This document shows, in pieces, positions 34,301 through 46,559 of a stretch of DNA of 64,000 nucleotides (position 1 is the stretch's first letter; each line of letters begins with the position of its first letter). The stretch comes from Ignelater luminosus (Eukaryota > Arthropoda > Insecta > Coleoptera > Elateridae): contig VTPC01001827.1 in assembly GCA_011009095.1 (NCBI GenBank), positions 1 through 64,000 of the forward strand, written 5' to 3'. The notes under the pieces were generated by a model, which was given only the letters and a program-made list of their open reading frames with translations, made no database searches and was not told the origin of the DNA. The translations under genes and the position numbers were made by a program.

Positions 34301-37300
34301 TTGAAATTTTAACTAATTAAAGACACATTTTTATCAAAATAGAACGGTTTTGTTACTAGTTTTAAGTGAATCTTTTATTCTATCTTTTTAATTCTTCTGT
34401 TTTTCTCATAAAAATTAAAAAAAATTACAAGAAAACCCAAGGACCTAGAAAAGTTATTTATAATTGATCTAAAAGCCTCGCCAGTTGCAATCGATTTTAA
34501 TTTATTCCAAGTTTACTCCTTGGTGAAATGCAACAGGTGTGTTATTATTCTTTTACTTCTTTCAAAGGGATTCAACTCGCATTGTTGTGCATTTAATTAA
34601 TGTCAAGTCGGCTGGGATTTTACCCCATTTTATGTAAATAAATAATTTAATTATGAACAATAATTAACGTAAGTAAAAACCTTTTCCCATGACCACTTCT
34701 TTTTTACATAATAAAAAAATCTAATGTAAGGTCGTTAACCACCACCATTATTATCATTTACTGTGTTGTGTTAAAGCTTTAATATTTAAAATTTTCTAAT
34801 GTATTCGCTTTTAATTAATTTATTATTATAATAGAAGAAGAATATGACAGATTTTCACGAAACAAATTTAATATACATTGCAATCATTTGTACTTTAATG
34901 GGAGGACAGGTAAGAAAAGAATTACCGGCAACCATCTTTTAAAATAAAAGATTTCTTCCTTTTCTCTCTGCAGTTTATAATTAGTAAGGTACACGCAACA
35001 GTATTTTGTTTACACGTAATTTTGTTGCAGGAAAAGTTGCCGTTGTCATGAAAACAACTCGATGTGTACTAAACAAATTAGGAGAGGTAAAATAATAAGG
35101 AGAAAAAAAGAATGGCGATGATACAACATGCAACAAAAATAACACATATAAAATGGAAAAAGAATGGACGGAATGAATCATCACTTGCAATTAACTGATA
35201 GAAAATATACACAACAAGTTATAGAACGACACCGGACGTTCTGAACTTGGCCTCAATAATCGCTAAAGCCGCAAGCATAAAGTTTCACTTTCAGTTCTAT
35301 TATTTGTTCATTTTGCATAATCTCGCTAAATATAATGCATTCCACCGCTTTATTATAATCGTTATTACCACTACTAACCATTATTATTATTAAAAAAAAT
35401 GACTCTCCCACAGTTCAACAAAACTTTTCGACTTTCTATACTTTCACGTTTACGGATTATTATTGCTGTAATACACAATTTTTTTTTGGCAAAATGTTAA
35501 ATTTTAATCGAAATATTCGTCTCATCAAAATAAGACGTCACCGACATTAAACATCAAAAGAGAAAAAAAAAGAACAACAGGAAATCAGTAATAATTATTA
35601 TACTACCTATGTATATGATTGTGAGTAACTAAACAAATATTTCAATTCATTTTTAATGGACATCAGAGAATTTCCATGAACAATTTTAAAATATTAAAGT
35701 ATATAGGATAGGTATACCTATTTATTCCAAAAATATTTTTGTAATCGTTTTGTGAGATACATAAACCATAAAAGTAATATAACTAAATACATATACAGTA
35801 TGAATAAATTAAGTCGAGCCAACTAGGTAGGCAACGTGTATTACATGCTCAATTAGTCCGTAACTATCTTGATTATCTTATCTGCAAACTTTTTTAGAAT
35901 AAATAGAGATCAAAAGTGTTCTTAGATATTTTTAATAGTAAAGTAAATCAAGTCAAATTAGAAAATGTAAGGTTAACAGTATAATAACATACAATTTAAG
36001 GTTGAAAAAAACAATAAGTTAAAAATAATAAAACATTAAATTAAAATAAAAATTCTTGTTCACATACTGCAATCTGCTTCCGAATAGAATTTCTAACAGT
36101 TGAAATTGTTTTGAATTTTTTTATTCACGGCAATCTTGCTTTTAATTATTTTTTAATTAACAAAGTCGCCTATAAAATGCATGCATGTGCAGAACGGGTT
36201 GCCTATCTAACTATCTTGACTTAACTAATTCATACTGTATAAGTTTTCGTGTGTACCTAACTTGACATCTATCAAAGTTAACCTCAAAATTTGCAGTAAA
36301 TTAATGTTTTTTTTCTCATTTTGTGTAAACGATTACAAAGAGTTTTGTTCAATACAGTTGCGCTGTCACTTTTCAGGTGCTCGGCCTTTTTTCCAGCAAC
36401 GACCTGCGCTTTGTACGGTTAAAATCATTTAGTAATAATTATCTATATTCACAAATTTATTTCTAAGTAGGTTTTTCAAATCTTGCCAACGTGACAAACC
36501 TGTCATTAACTTTTATTAGTTCCTATTTGAAATTTTACACTATTGCAATATTCATCGTAACTAAATTAACAATTTCCACTATCAAACCAAACCAAAAACA
36601 TCCAAAGAAGAAAATTTTTATTTAGCTTCTCTAGCTGTCTATTTCTGTGACCATATTAGGATTCTGATTTCTTGTTTATTAAATTGGTTTGGTTCAATTG
36701 TTAAAAGGTTAGTTTCCATTTCTTTGAGGTTCTTAGAACACTTCCCTTAGGATAAATTTCATCCATACGTGGAAAATTGCAAAACAATTTTGGGAAGATG
36801 AATAACAAAAGGCAGAGATCTGATTGAGCTAAATATCAGCAAGTTTCGTTTGTTTCTGGAGATTTTTGATTCTTTGCCCAAAATAAGTTTCATCCAGAAG
36901 AAGGAAATCAAATTTCGAAACAATTTTGGAAAACGAACAATAAAAGGTAGAGATTTGGTTGATCAAAATCATATCCTTAAGTTTCGTTTGTTTCTGGAGA
37001 CTTGAGATTCTTTGCCCAAACCAAGTTTCATCTAGAAGAAGAAAATCAAATTTCGAAACAATTTTGGGAAACGAACAATAAAAGGTAGAGATCTGGTTGA
37101 TCAAAATAATCAACATATCCTTAAGTTTCGTCTGTTACTGGAGACTTTAGATTCTTTGCCCAAAAAATAACTTTCATCCAGAAGAACGAAATCAAATTTC
37201 GAAACAATTTTGAAAAATGAACCCTAGAAGGCAGAAATCTGGTTGATCAAAATGATCAACATATCCTTAAGTTTCGTTTGTTTCTGAAGATTTTAGATTC

Positions 37301-38201
37301 TTTGCTCAAAATAAGTTTCATCCTGAAGAAAGAAATCAAATTTCGAAACAATTTTGGGAAATGGGCAACAAGAGGTGGTCTCTTGGTCTCATCGTGGTGA
37401 TGATCAGAATTAAGATTTTTACTAGAGCTGTCGCAAATGGACATCCATGGTAGCGGACCGCTTTCGTTTGCAGAATGTCGTGCTTGGTCCTCCAACACGA
37501 CAACATCGGTGACTGAAGGTCTGACTTTGTCCAGCTCTAGCTACAGAACATCTGTCAAACAAAATCGGTGTATTACGGATCGTTTAAAAGTCACTCCCCC
37601 ACCACACCTATATGTTAATATCCCACCTCAATAGGACCAGGCGTTCCTGAGGTATACGATATCTGGTAGAAATTCAAAGGACTCTCAGTTTGTCCCACAT
37701 CTTCTGAAAGCTACTTTCCCACCATACCTAACAATTAAAATTCCGTCTTGATAGAACCAACAGTTCCCGAGAAACAGGGCACCTGTCAAAAAAACAAAAG
37801 ATGGTGGGTGGTGCCCGGATCGCACCTAACAATCAAAGTCCCATCTCGATCACCTAAAAGCCATTTCCCCACCATACCTAACAATCAAAGTCCCGCCTCG
37901 ATATAACCAGCCGTTCCCGATATATAGGAAACCCCGTCAAAAATAAAACAAAAGAACGTCGATGGTGCCCGGATCGCCTACAACCCGTTCCCCTGTCACA
38001 CCTAATGATCACAGTCCCATCTCCATAAAACCAGCTATTCCTAAGGTATGGCGTATTCGTCAAATCAAAAAACAAAAGACGATCCAAAGCCCCCAGGTAG
38101 TTTCAACAGGTCTTCCGTCGTCGGTCACTAGAAAACGAAAAAGCCGAAGATGATACGACGGCCAATTCGGAAAATATGAGCGTGCCCTCTCGCTGGCGCT
38201 G

Positions 38202-38245
<44 letters not shown>

Positions 38246-41200
38246 AAAAAGAAACACATAAAACGTAATCGACAAGAAGTTTCCCATTTAGAAACCGAAA
38301 ATTCACGTAAGCAAAAGCGAAAAACGTCCCATTAAAATACATAATTAACTCATTCATAGAGGTCGCCGTGTTCGCTCTCGCATATGTAACCTCAATGCTT
38401 TAAACGGCACCTTACCACTTACGATACGTCGTTAGAAAGGGAATAATAATACCAATCTTTCGGTAACAGCAAAATTCGGCCTACTAGATGGGAAGTTAGA
38501 GCACAAAACGTCTAATTTTAGTTAAGAATTTAAATCGCGTTAGCTGGATAAATAAATTCATTTCAATTGTTTTGGTGCTTATTTCGGATGCAAAACAGAT
38601 GAAAGTAGACATTTCTAATTGATTATTGTAAATTGAACTGTCAATAAAACGTAAAAACAAAAAAAGTGAAGGAAATAATCAATTTTTGAAGATAATAACT
38701 AAAAGTAGCAACTTCCGCTAACCAATATGGCTTACTATGATTATTATTGAGAAACCAGAGATAAATCTTTTTGCTCTTTGAACTTTTCCAATAAACCAGA
38801 GTTAACTCAGTCATATATTTTCAGGAATATGTACGACACGGCGTTGTTAAACCAGTTCGTGGAAAAATCACTAAGACACATTCGCTGGAAATTTCATATT
38901 TCTACTTCCTTATGGCGTAGGTCTCATTCATTAGAAATAATGACACAAGATGCAAACTGCCTTATTGCATCATGCTAGAAGTACTTAAAACTTAAAAGTT
39001 TCTAAATTATCCCCATCCAGTGAACTAACTCCACTTCTCATAACGAATTAAAGTTGGCAAAAACATCAATCAAAAGAGCAAGGTTAGAATTTTAGAAATC
39101 GTACGAAATAGCTTTCGAAGTTAGTTAACCACCCTCTTCCACCCATAGTTGAGGTTTTATTGAAAATTATGAGTTAACGATTTATATTTAGTTTCTAACT
39201 TTCAAGATTTTAGCATAATGGTGTTGATTAGTACCCTTGAATCTGCTATAATCGGATATTTAAAATACGTGGGCGATTATTTGATTTATTATTCCCGTAC
39301 CCTTTTTTTCTCCAACTCGATTCAACACCTTCCATCGTCCTACGTGCATACAATCAATAACGAAATTCCAATAAAAATGGAAGATCTTTTCAATTTTTCA
39401 AACATTGAAATCGAGCACACCAATCAAACAATTGAAAAAAAAAGCGTATTGTTTGTTTTCAAAATATTTCATTTGTTCTAGGCAAACTTTGCAAAAGTTT
39501 AATCGTCCCGGTTAAACACAGCGGAATAACAATCATAATAATAGTTAAAGACAAAAAAAAAGAAAAATAAATCGTTCCGTCAAATAACACGTGACTTGCA
39601 AAAAATCAAGAAAGGAAAAAATTCCAAGGTCTCCCGATTTCGTTTCAAATGTTTTACTATTTTAAACTGGAACTGATCCTTTTCCACATCGAGAAATTCG
39701 TTGTGGTTTTAAAAATGCGTAATAAAGAGGGCGCTGGTCGCCATTATAATAGAACAATTTTTTTCCGAACAGAAATATCGTTAACGACATTAAAATAAAC
39801 AACTTTCCCTATCAGTTGTGTTCATTATTACGTTAAAAACACTATTTGGAACACTTTCCATTTTTGCGATAGTAATAATTCCCACCACCGGAATGTTTCG
39901 TAATAGTTTTGACGACGTACTTGACCCACTAACAATGGCCTACTTGACGGAAACACCGTGCGGACAGCGGCAACACCAGAAGGTGAGGAGGGAGGAAGAG
40001 GTGGTGGAGGCGCGAGAGGAAGGAGGTGGAGGAGGACGACGGACTTCTTGCACGCGAGACAGGATACTCCATTAACATACACACATGATAATAATGTAAT
40101 TTGCATACATGACACGTTTAAAAACGATAAACCGATGCGTGTGTGCTTGTTGCGCGTTTAAATTTTTACTTTTCTCGGTAATATGCAACTGCCCGCCCGC
40201 CTTGAAAATTCGCTTTTCAACAGTTTTCACTAACAGAATATCAGTTCTAGTAGGCTGATGTTACTGGTGGCGCTTGGACTTTGGCGCCTCTTTAAAATTT
40301 CGCAGGTGTTGTGCTCGCTAAAGAATGCATTTATATGTTTATAAGTAAAAACGGAAAATCTTTCGATACAAGAATTACAAAAAGTGAGGTTATATCGTCA
40401 GATCAGAGGATTTTGCTATTAAAACGTTCCTGAATATGCTCAATCTTGAATTAACGCATACATGTAAATAAATTAACATCAATAGCTTCTGATGATGTAG
40501 CATTTGTTTCGTCATTCATAAAACTTCCAGTTATTTACTAATCAAGTGAAAACTACTAATCAAGGTATTTTTAGTTGATCAGTGGCCCGTTTAGACGAAC
40601 TATAGTAGATGATGCATTTATTATGATACGATCTGATACCAAATTAGGCAAGCCCAAAAAGGTGGTGCTCCTATTTGTTGATATCCAATTAGAAATACGC
40701 AAAATGGATTAGGAAAATGCAAAAAAATGAAACAATGAAAAATCCAGATTCCGATTTTACATCTGACACAGGAGCTTCATAGAAGATCCTTCTCGTACTT
40801 TTTTTGTTTTGATGTTTTGGTTCTTAAGCTTTCTAGAAGGAAACTGTAGTGAGGCCTCAATGAAAGGAAAAATCTATTCTAGGATTTAAAACTAACTCAA
40901 AGTCGGAAAAGTACCAAGTAAATTAACAAGCAATTAAGCAAATACATAAAAAAATATATGAAGTAACTGCCCATCCTAGTCGCCACACAGCTAAAATTTA
41001 TCAATCATTCCAATAAACAGAAAAGCGAAAAGTTTGTCATACAAACATAGGCGGCGTTGTCTTCTATCCTTGCACTCTTTCACACAGCTGAACAGAAGTC
41101 GCTTTATTCATGGAAAAAAGTAGTCTTATCAGTTATCTAACGTACTACATAGTGAGTGTTACTAATGTTGAATCCTCCATAAGTTATCGTGATATAATTT

Positions 41201-44200
41201 GAAAATATCAAACAGTTAATTATTCAAGCCATTTAATAGGGAACCAAATTCAATATTCTTCAAACGAATATGGTAAGAAGAGCATTGGTTTTAGATTTTT
41301 TTTTTTTTGATGAAGATGAAAGGTTATCTAGGTTGGCAAACAAGAAAGAAAGGCAAATTCAAACGAAGGCACCAAATCAATTAGGAAGGAAATGCCAAAA
41401 ATTTTTTGGTGTGATATTCCGTATGATGACCAATCAAGAACTCAGGAAAAAATCAAAATACAGAGATGGCCCCCGAAAGTTTTTTTAGAAAACTCAGTAG
41501 CATCTTAAAATGATGTAAGAACAACCCCCGTAAGTTTTCAAACGAGGTGGTAAGATCTAAAATTATCTTGATTAGACAGACTAGAGCCAAAAGCAAATCA
41601 AAACAGAGAAAATCAATCCAAACCAATCTGAATGGAAAGACCAAAACTATCTACTAATTAAAAAGTGTCCGATATGGTAAACCACGAAAGGCCTAAAACA
41701 ACAGATGTAAGTCAAAATATGGAACTGGCTTCCTGGGGTGTTCTAAAAAACTTAGTACTATGCTAAATCGATATGACAACACAAACCAAGATTTCTAGAA
41801 AGAATAGGACAAGATTCGATGTTATCTAAATCTACTAAACAGAAACCATGAGCAAATGAGAACTGAGAAAATGTTACAAGCACTCCAAGTCTAATTAAAA
41901 GCAACTCCCAAAGCTTTTCATCAATTAGAAACCATCTGCTATGGTAAACCACGTAATGGCCAAACAAGAAAAATAAGTCAAAATACGCAAATGGCTTCCT
42001 GGGGTGTTCCAAAAAGCTTAACAATATCCCAAATCTATATGAGAACAAAAACCAAGATTTTTCGAAAGAACAGCACAAAATTCAATGTCATCTGGATCTA
42101 CTTAACATAAACCATAAGTGAATACAACTGCAGAAATGGTAAAACTACTCGAGAACAATTTGAAAGACAATTGCAGAGCTTTTCATCAATTAAGAACCAT
42201 CTCGTGTGATAAATCACATGATTGCCAAACAAGAAAAGTAAGTCAAAATACGCAGATGGCTTCCTGGGATGTTGTAAAGACCTAACAATGTCCCAAATCT
42301 ATATGAGAACAAAAACTAAAATTTCTCGAAAGAACAGGAAAAGATTCAATGTCATCTGGATCTACGTAACAGAAACCGTGAGTGAATAAGAGACCAGAAG
42401 ATTGTAAAACTACTCAAGATCAATTTGGAAGAAAACTGCAAAACTTTTCATCGATTAAAAACCATCTGATGTGGTAAACCATACAATGACCAAACAAGAA
42501 CAGTAAGTCCAAATACGGAAATGGCTTCCTAGGGTGTTGCAAAAACCTAAAAATATCCCAAATCCATATGAAAACAAAAACCAAAATTTCTCGAAAGAAC
42601 AGAACAAGATTCGATGTTTTCTGGATCTACTGAACAGAAACCATGAGCGAATAGACCGCAGAAGATGGTAAAATACTCGAGATCAATTTTGAAGAAAATT
42701 ACAAAACTTTTTCATCGATTAAAAACCATCTGGTGTGGTAAACCACATAATGACCGAACAAGAAGAGTAAGTCAAAATACAGAAATAGCTTCCTGGGGTG
42801 CTCTAAAACATTTGACAATATCCCAAATAGATATGCGAACAAAAACCAAGATTTTTCGAAAGAACAGAACAAAATTCAATGTTATCTGAATCTGCTGAAC
42901 AGAAACCACGAGCGAATAAGACCGCAGAAAATGGTAAAACTACTCCAAATCAATTTGAAAGAGAATTGCAGACCTTTTCATCGATTAAAAACCATCTGGT
43001 GTGATGGCCAAACAAGAAAAATAAGTCAAAATACAGAAATGGCTTTCTGGGGTGCTCTAAGACATCTGACAATATCCCAAATTGATATCCGAACAAAAAC
43101 CAAGATTTCTCGAAAGAACAGGACAAGATTCAATGTTATCTGGATATAATCAACAGAAACCATAAGTGAATAAGAGCCCAAAAGATGGTAAAACCACTCG
43201 AAATCAATTTGGAAGAAAACTGCAGAACTTTTCATCGATTAAAAACCATCTGGTGTGGAAATCCCATGATGGCCAAAAAAGGAAAGTTAGTCAAAATACG
43301 TAAAGAGCTTCCTAGGACGTTGTAAAAAGCCTAACAATACCCCAAATCCATATAAGAACAAAAACCAAAATTTCCCGAAAGAACAGGACAAGATTCGATG
43401 TTTTCTGGATCTACTGAACAGAAACCATGAGCGAATAGACCGCAAAAGATAGTAAAATATTCGGAATCAATTTGGAAGAAATTGCAAAACTTTTCATCGA
43501 TTAAAAATCATCTGGTGTGGTAAACCACATGATGGCCAAACAAGAAAAGTAAGCCAAAATACGTAAACGGCTTCTTGGGGTGTTCTAGAAAACCTAACAA
43601 TACCCCAAATCGATACGAGAACCGAAACCAAGAGCAAAAATGGGAAAAACAATTCAAAATCTGTTTGGGGGGAAAAACTAAAACCATTTGTAAACTGAAA
43701 TCCATCTGGTGTGGCAAACCACACAAGGGCCAAATTAGAAGAGCACGTCAAAAGGTAAGAGTGACTTCCCGAAGTACTGCCAAAACCATGATAATGTTTC
43801 AAACCGAGTTTTAAAAATAAACCAAGCCTTTCATGAAAGAAAAAAGAATCGAAGATTATGCACTACTGCTATTTACACGGGTAAATAACGGCAAAGTTCG
43901 AAATACAAAAATAATTTTCTAAAATAGGTGGAATATAGGAAGATTTGCCGTTAAAAGAAGAATTATAAAAACAAATCTGTACATATCAAAATGAACGGAA
44001 AGAATTAAAATTTTTAACAACAAAAACGTGTAAGGTAGAGGTAAGAAAAATTAAGACCAATTATTCTTACAGGACGCTCTATTTTTTTCTGCACATTTAC
44101 CTTTTTTTTTCTTAATGACCAACAATTTTTCTCGTCTAAATTTTAACCCGAGCCTTTTTATAACGTGCAATTATAACTTTGCTAGCACAAAAAAAATCAT

Positions 44201-46224
44201 TATACTAACCAGTTTCTCCTCAGTCTCAAAAGAAAATTACTTTTGAATATACCAAAAAGTACAAACCTTTTTTCATTAAAAGATTTGAAGAAAAAAAACT
44301 AAAAACTTTCTAGACGCTCGCTCCTCTATTGTAGTTGTTGGTTTGGTTCAAAAAGTTTTTAATACGCGAAATTTCAAGTTTCAATTTCAATCTTGCTTTA
44401 AATACAATTTCAACACACGTTTTCGCAAAGTCTAGAAATCATTCTCTAGTCTCGAAATGCACACAGCAACTTTCATTGCTGGCTAATTTAAAATTATTAA
44501 ACAACCACGAAAGGAGAGAAAAAATGATTTATATCTGGTTGTGTGTACGTGTATTTTTATAAATTCTTAAATCAAATCTTCATCCATCAAGCCCACGCGA
44601 GCAGTATGTATTCAACGTAAGACTAAAAACTCATTCATCAGTTTTAAAAGTAAGCGAAAAGGCTAATCTCGTTACAACATTTTCACATTTTAGTTGATTA
44701 AGGTAAGAGGAGAGCGCGCACGACACGACACCACGGGTAAATTTATTTAAATGTACACATTACTATTTACTATATCTACAACACACCACTTACAGCGGCA
44801 GGTCTTAATTTGGTAAACGTAAAATTACTCAATTTTGTGTGATGTTCAGCTTCGATTACCAACTGGGTCGTTGTTGCTACTTGCGATTGTGTGTTGCAGT
44901 AGCATTTATTGTTGGTCGGGAATGCATTGCGCGTTTTATATTTCCCATATTTGGAAAATGCGGGCACGTTCGCCCTTTCCTTAAAAACAAAACGGATGAT
45001 ATTGCCTTTTTTTATATTCGAAGGATTTATCTTTTAGTGATTTATTCATGAAGCATTTTGGAGCTTTGGATCAGGAGGGAATTGGTTCAACGGCAATTAA
45101 GTTTTATAACAACAAATTAAATATAAAAGAAACATGGAATTATAATGTTATAATGCAACCCAAACGGTTTAGTGTACCCTAACCTCACTTTTTGATCTTT
45201 GTTTATCTTATTATCTTAATAGCTGAGAAGAAGATATAACGGAAAATAAATAAGTTCAATTGGTTTTGTTACAAAGAAATGAGCCCCATCATGTTGAAAA
45301 CCTATAGACACGCCTATCATTTTCTTATTTCAGTAAATTCATTGAGACCGAAATACAAGAACGTACTAAAATGAAGTCTACTTGATGAGAATTTCGATTG
45401 CTTCAACTTTCAATAATTTATTGAAATGAAAACAACATGGTTAAAATGAAAGAGCCAAAATTATTGAAATGTGATGGAGCTCCGGCACGCTAAATAGAAA
45501 AATTTTTTGACAGTAACGAAACTTACCTTGAGATCCTTAAAGAAGATGGAGTTTCTCGCCCAATCGACTTGTGAAAATAGATTTTGGTCTAACACTTTAC
45601 ACATAAGTTCAAATAAGTCTACTTCACATTGATTATACGTCTGGTTTTGTAGAAGACTGTACAAAGAGTTCTGCCACTCGCGGTCATCAATCCCCTGAAC
45701 AAAGTCTCTAATAAGCGGTGATATTTTGTTTGAGGGCGGTGCACTTCCACCTGGTAACACAGTATCAAATTGGAACGCCTTAGGACTGAGAGAGTGCGGT
45801 GATGTTGTGGTAGAATTGGCCGAACTCCATAATTTGTTATCGGTCCCGCCCATAACCATGGACGATTGTGTACTCGGTACACCGACTATCTGCAGGGCAG
45901 GCTGCTGACTGGATGCGGGTTGTATGAGGGCACAGGCGTTCACTTGACCTAGGGCGACGGCTATAGGACTCGGCGACGAGTCCGGCGAAGACGTAAGCGA
46001 AGAGACCTGGGGTATTTGGATTTCCTGTTTGATGTGGATGTTGGCGAAGGGCGAGGTGCCCGGTTGATTGTTGTAGACGCCGCCCTCGCCCAGCTGCCCA
46101 CGCTGGGCGAGGGTCTGTACGGCGAGCTGTCGTTGCCGCATCATTTGGAGTTTTCTTGCGCGATCTCTCTTGTACATTGGTCCGAATTTGTTTCTACCCC
46201 CTCTCATGCGATCAGCTCGAACAG
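28384..46224 (-). CDS. ftz-f1: FTZ-F1 nuclear receptor (NR5A), 3' four exons; 5' part outside window
   Basis: Exons on the minus strand: 45527-46224, 33515-33773, 28596-28696 (or 28699) and 28384-28530; all GT-AG, phases agree. Exon A begins in phase (AVRADRM) with the Ftz-F1 box RGGRNKFGPMYKRDRARK, which extends the DNA-binding domain to read bases 5' of the half-site. A hinge with IKQEIQIPQVSSLTSSPDSS follows, then the start of the ligand-binding domain (SQVDWARNSIFFKDLK). Exon B continues VDDQMKLLQHSWSDMLVLDH to LKFMLLLNP. Exon C reads VRGITNRKHIQEGYDQVQQA. Exon D reads DKFHKMLQLLPEIHSLATRG and ends in the AF-2 helix LLMEMLHAKRK then stop. The family acts as a monomeric transcription factor in segmentation (with Ftz) and as a competence factor in ecdysone-driven moulting and metamorphosis. 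The two-zinc-finger DNA-binding domain is not in this window; the preceding exon must lie beyond 64 kb or was missed. Introns are 11.75 kb, 4.8 kb and 65 bp. The hinge matches ftz-f1 rather than its relative Hr39. Confidence 0.95.
28531..28595 (-). other. ftz-f1: 65-bp intron between last two ftz-f1 exons
   Basis: Minus-strand donor CAT|GTAAGT and acceptor CTTTCAG|GATAAG keep the frame (YPQIH|DKFHK), which matches the family spacing. Its small size contrasts with the 4.8-kb and 11.75-kb introns upstream. Confidence 0.9.
29340..33250. repeat. Degenerate ~155-bp tandem repeat array in ftz-f1 intron
   Basis: Recurrent landmarks are GCCGCCGCAGGCGGC (near 29491, 30250, 30406 and 30559, with degraded copies near 30860, 31180 and 32250), then GAAGCGCTACCCTTAACTGA, then CCTAAGAAGAATAAAAGA-type A-rich tracts. 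Between about 30250 and 30950 the spacing is roughly 150-160 bp, and elsewhere it is broken. Interleaved GC-rich segments (29690-30180, 31330-31480, 31600-31760) carry GCCTGCACGGGCC and CCTGTCGAGCCTCTC. The short minus-strand frames crossing it (for example 30497-30970) are translations of the repeat and not a gene. Confidence 0.75.
33774..36728. other. ftz-f1 11.75-kb intron, unique-looking part
   Basis: AT-rich intronic sequence 5' (on the minus strand, downstream) of the arrays. No exon, RNA gene or obvious repeat was recognised. Confidence 0.4.
36729..37375. repeat. ~140-bp tandem repeat, about 4-5 units
   Basis: The landmark AAGTTTCGTTTGTTTCTGG recurs at about 36841, 36978, 37123 and 37269. 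Each is followed by ATTCTTTGCCCAAA, AAGTTTCATCCAGAAGAA and AATCAAATTTCGAAACAATT. A divergent first unit begins near 36730. Periods are about 137-146 bp. It lies inside a ftz-f1 intron. Confidence 0.85.
37560..38075. repeat. ~125-150-bp tandem repeat, about 4 units
   Basis: Landmarks are CCCCACCATACCTAACAATC (near 37868; variants near 37595, 37719 and 37995), then TCCCGCCTCGATATAACCAG and GTTCCCGA. The sequence is unrelated to the neighbouring 140-bp array that ends about 200 bp away. Confidence 0.75.
38205..38243. repeat. (CT)n microsatellite
   Basis: An uninterrupted CT dinucleotide run of about 39 bp within the long ftz-f1 intron, preceded by GCTGGCGCTGGCG. Confidence 0.95.
38244..41269. 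other. ftz-f1 intron segment without recognised exon
   Basis: AT-rich with a purine-rich tract (GGTGAGGAGGGAGGAAGAGG and on, 39980-40040). The frames at 39218 and 39818 have no domain. Nothing else is supported. Confidence 0.4.
41270..43810. repeat. ~265-bp satellite-like tandem array, about 9 units
   Basis: The landmark AACCATCTGGTGTGGTAAAC and its variants occur near 41660, 41932, 42190, 42459, 42725, 42989, 43243, 43505 and 43704, with periods of about 254-272 bp (the last is shortened). Within each unit come GGCTTCCTGGGGTGTTCTAA, then CCCAAATC-GATATGAGAAC, CGAAAGAACAGGACAAGATT, ATCTGGATCTACTGAACAGA and TTTTCATCGATTAAAAACCA. The centre units are most alike and the left edge is most decayed. 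Short frames on both strands repeat from unit to unit and are not genes. Confidence 0.93.
43811..45526. other. ftz-f1 intron, segment next to exon A
   Basis: AT-rich intronic DNA up to the donor GTAAGT (minus strand, 45521-45526). No repeat array or exon was recognised. Confidence 0.45.
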
Positions 46225-46559
46225 CTAGAAAAGAAAAATTGTTTTAAAAACGAGACACATGAAATGGCTTAAATAATCTCTATTTGTACAAATTTCAGTC
46301 TGTTTAACGAAATCAAACTGAAGATTAGAACACATTTAATGTCCATTGAACAAGAAATTCTAGAAAAACCGTTAAGCAAGTCGCCCAAATAGTGTAGATC
46401 ATCGCGCTATCGCGTTTTTAATTTACCGACCTACTTACAATTAGAATATGCTGCTCTTGGACTAGATAGAAAGACATTATCGAGCTTCTAGTGTTGTCAG
46501 GTCGCAACTGTGCTATTCCGCTAAAGGATTACCACATTAAGCTAGAAACCATCAAAATC
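46225..46559. other. Intron start upstream of ftz-f1 exon A
   Basis: Begins with the acceptor TTTCTAG of exon A on the minus strand. The rest has no visible feature. It is probably the 3' end of a long intron leading to the DNA-binding-domain exon. Confidence 0.5.

Noticed and set aside
29340-43810. Tandem arrays as CRISPR
   Set aside because: The units are 125-270 bp, contiguous and degenerate, in an insect genome, and without short identical repeats and unique spacers.
28384-46224. Assignment to Hr39 instead of ftz-f1
   Set aside because: The hinge IKQEIQIPQVSSLT and PDSSPSPIA and the box sequence match the FTZ-F1 pattern I know; Hr39 differs there.
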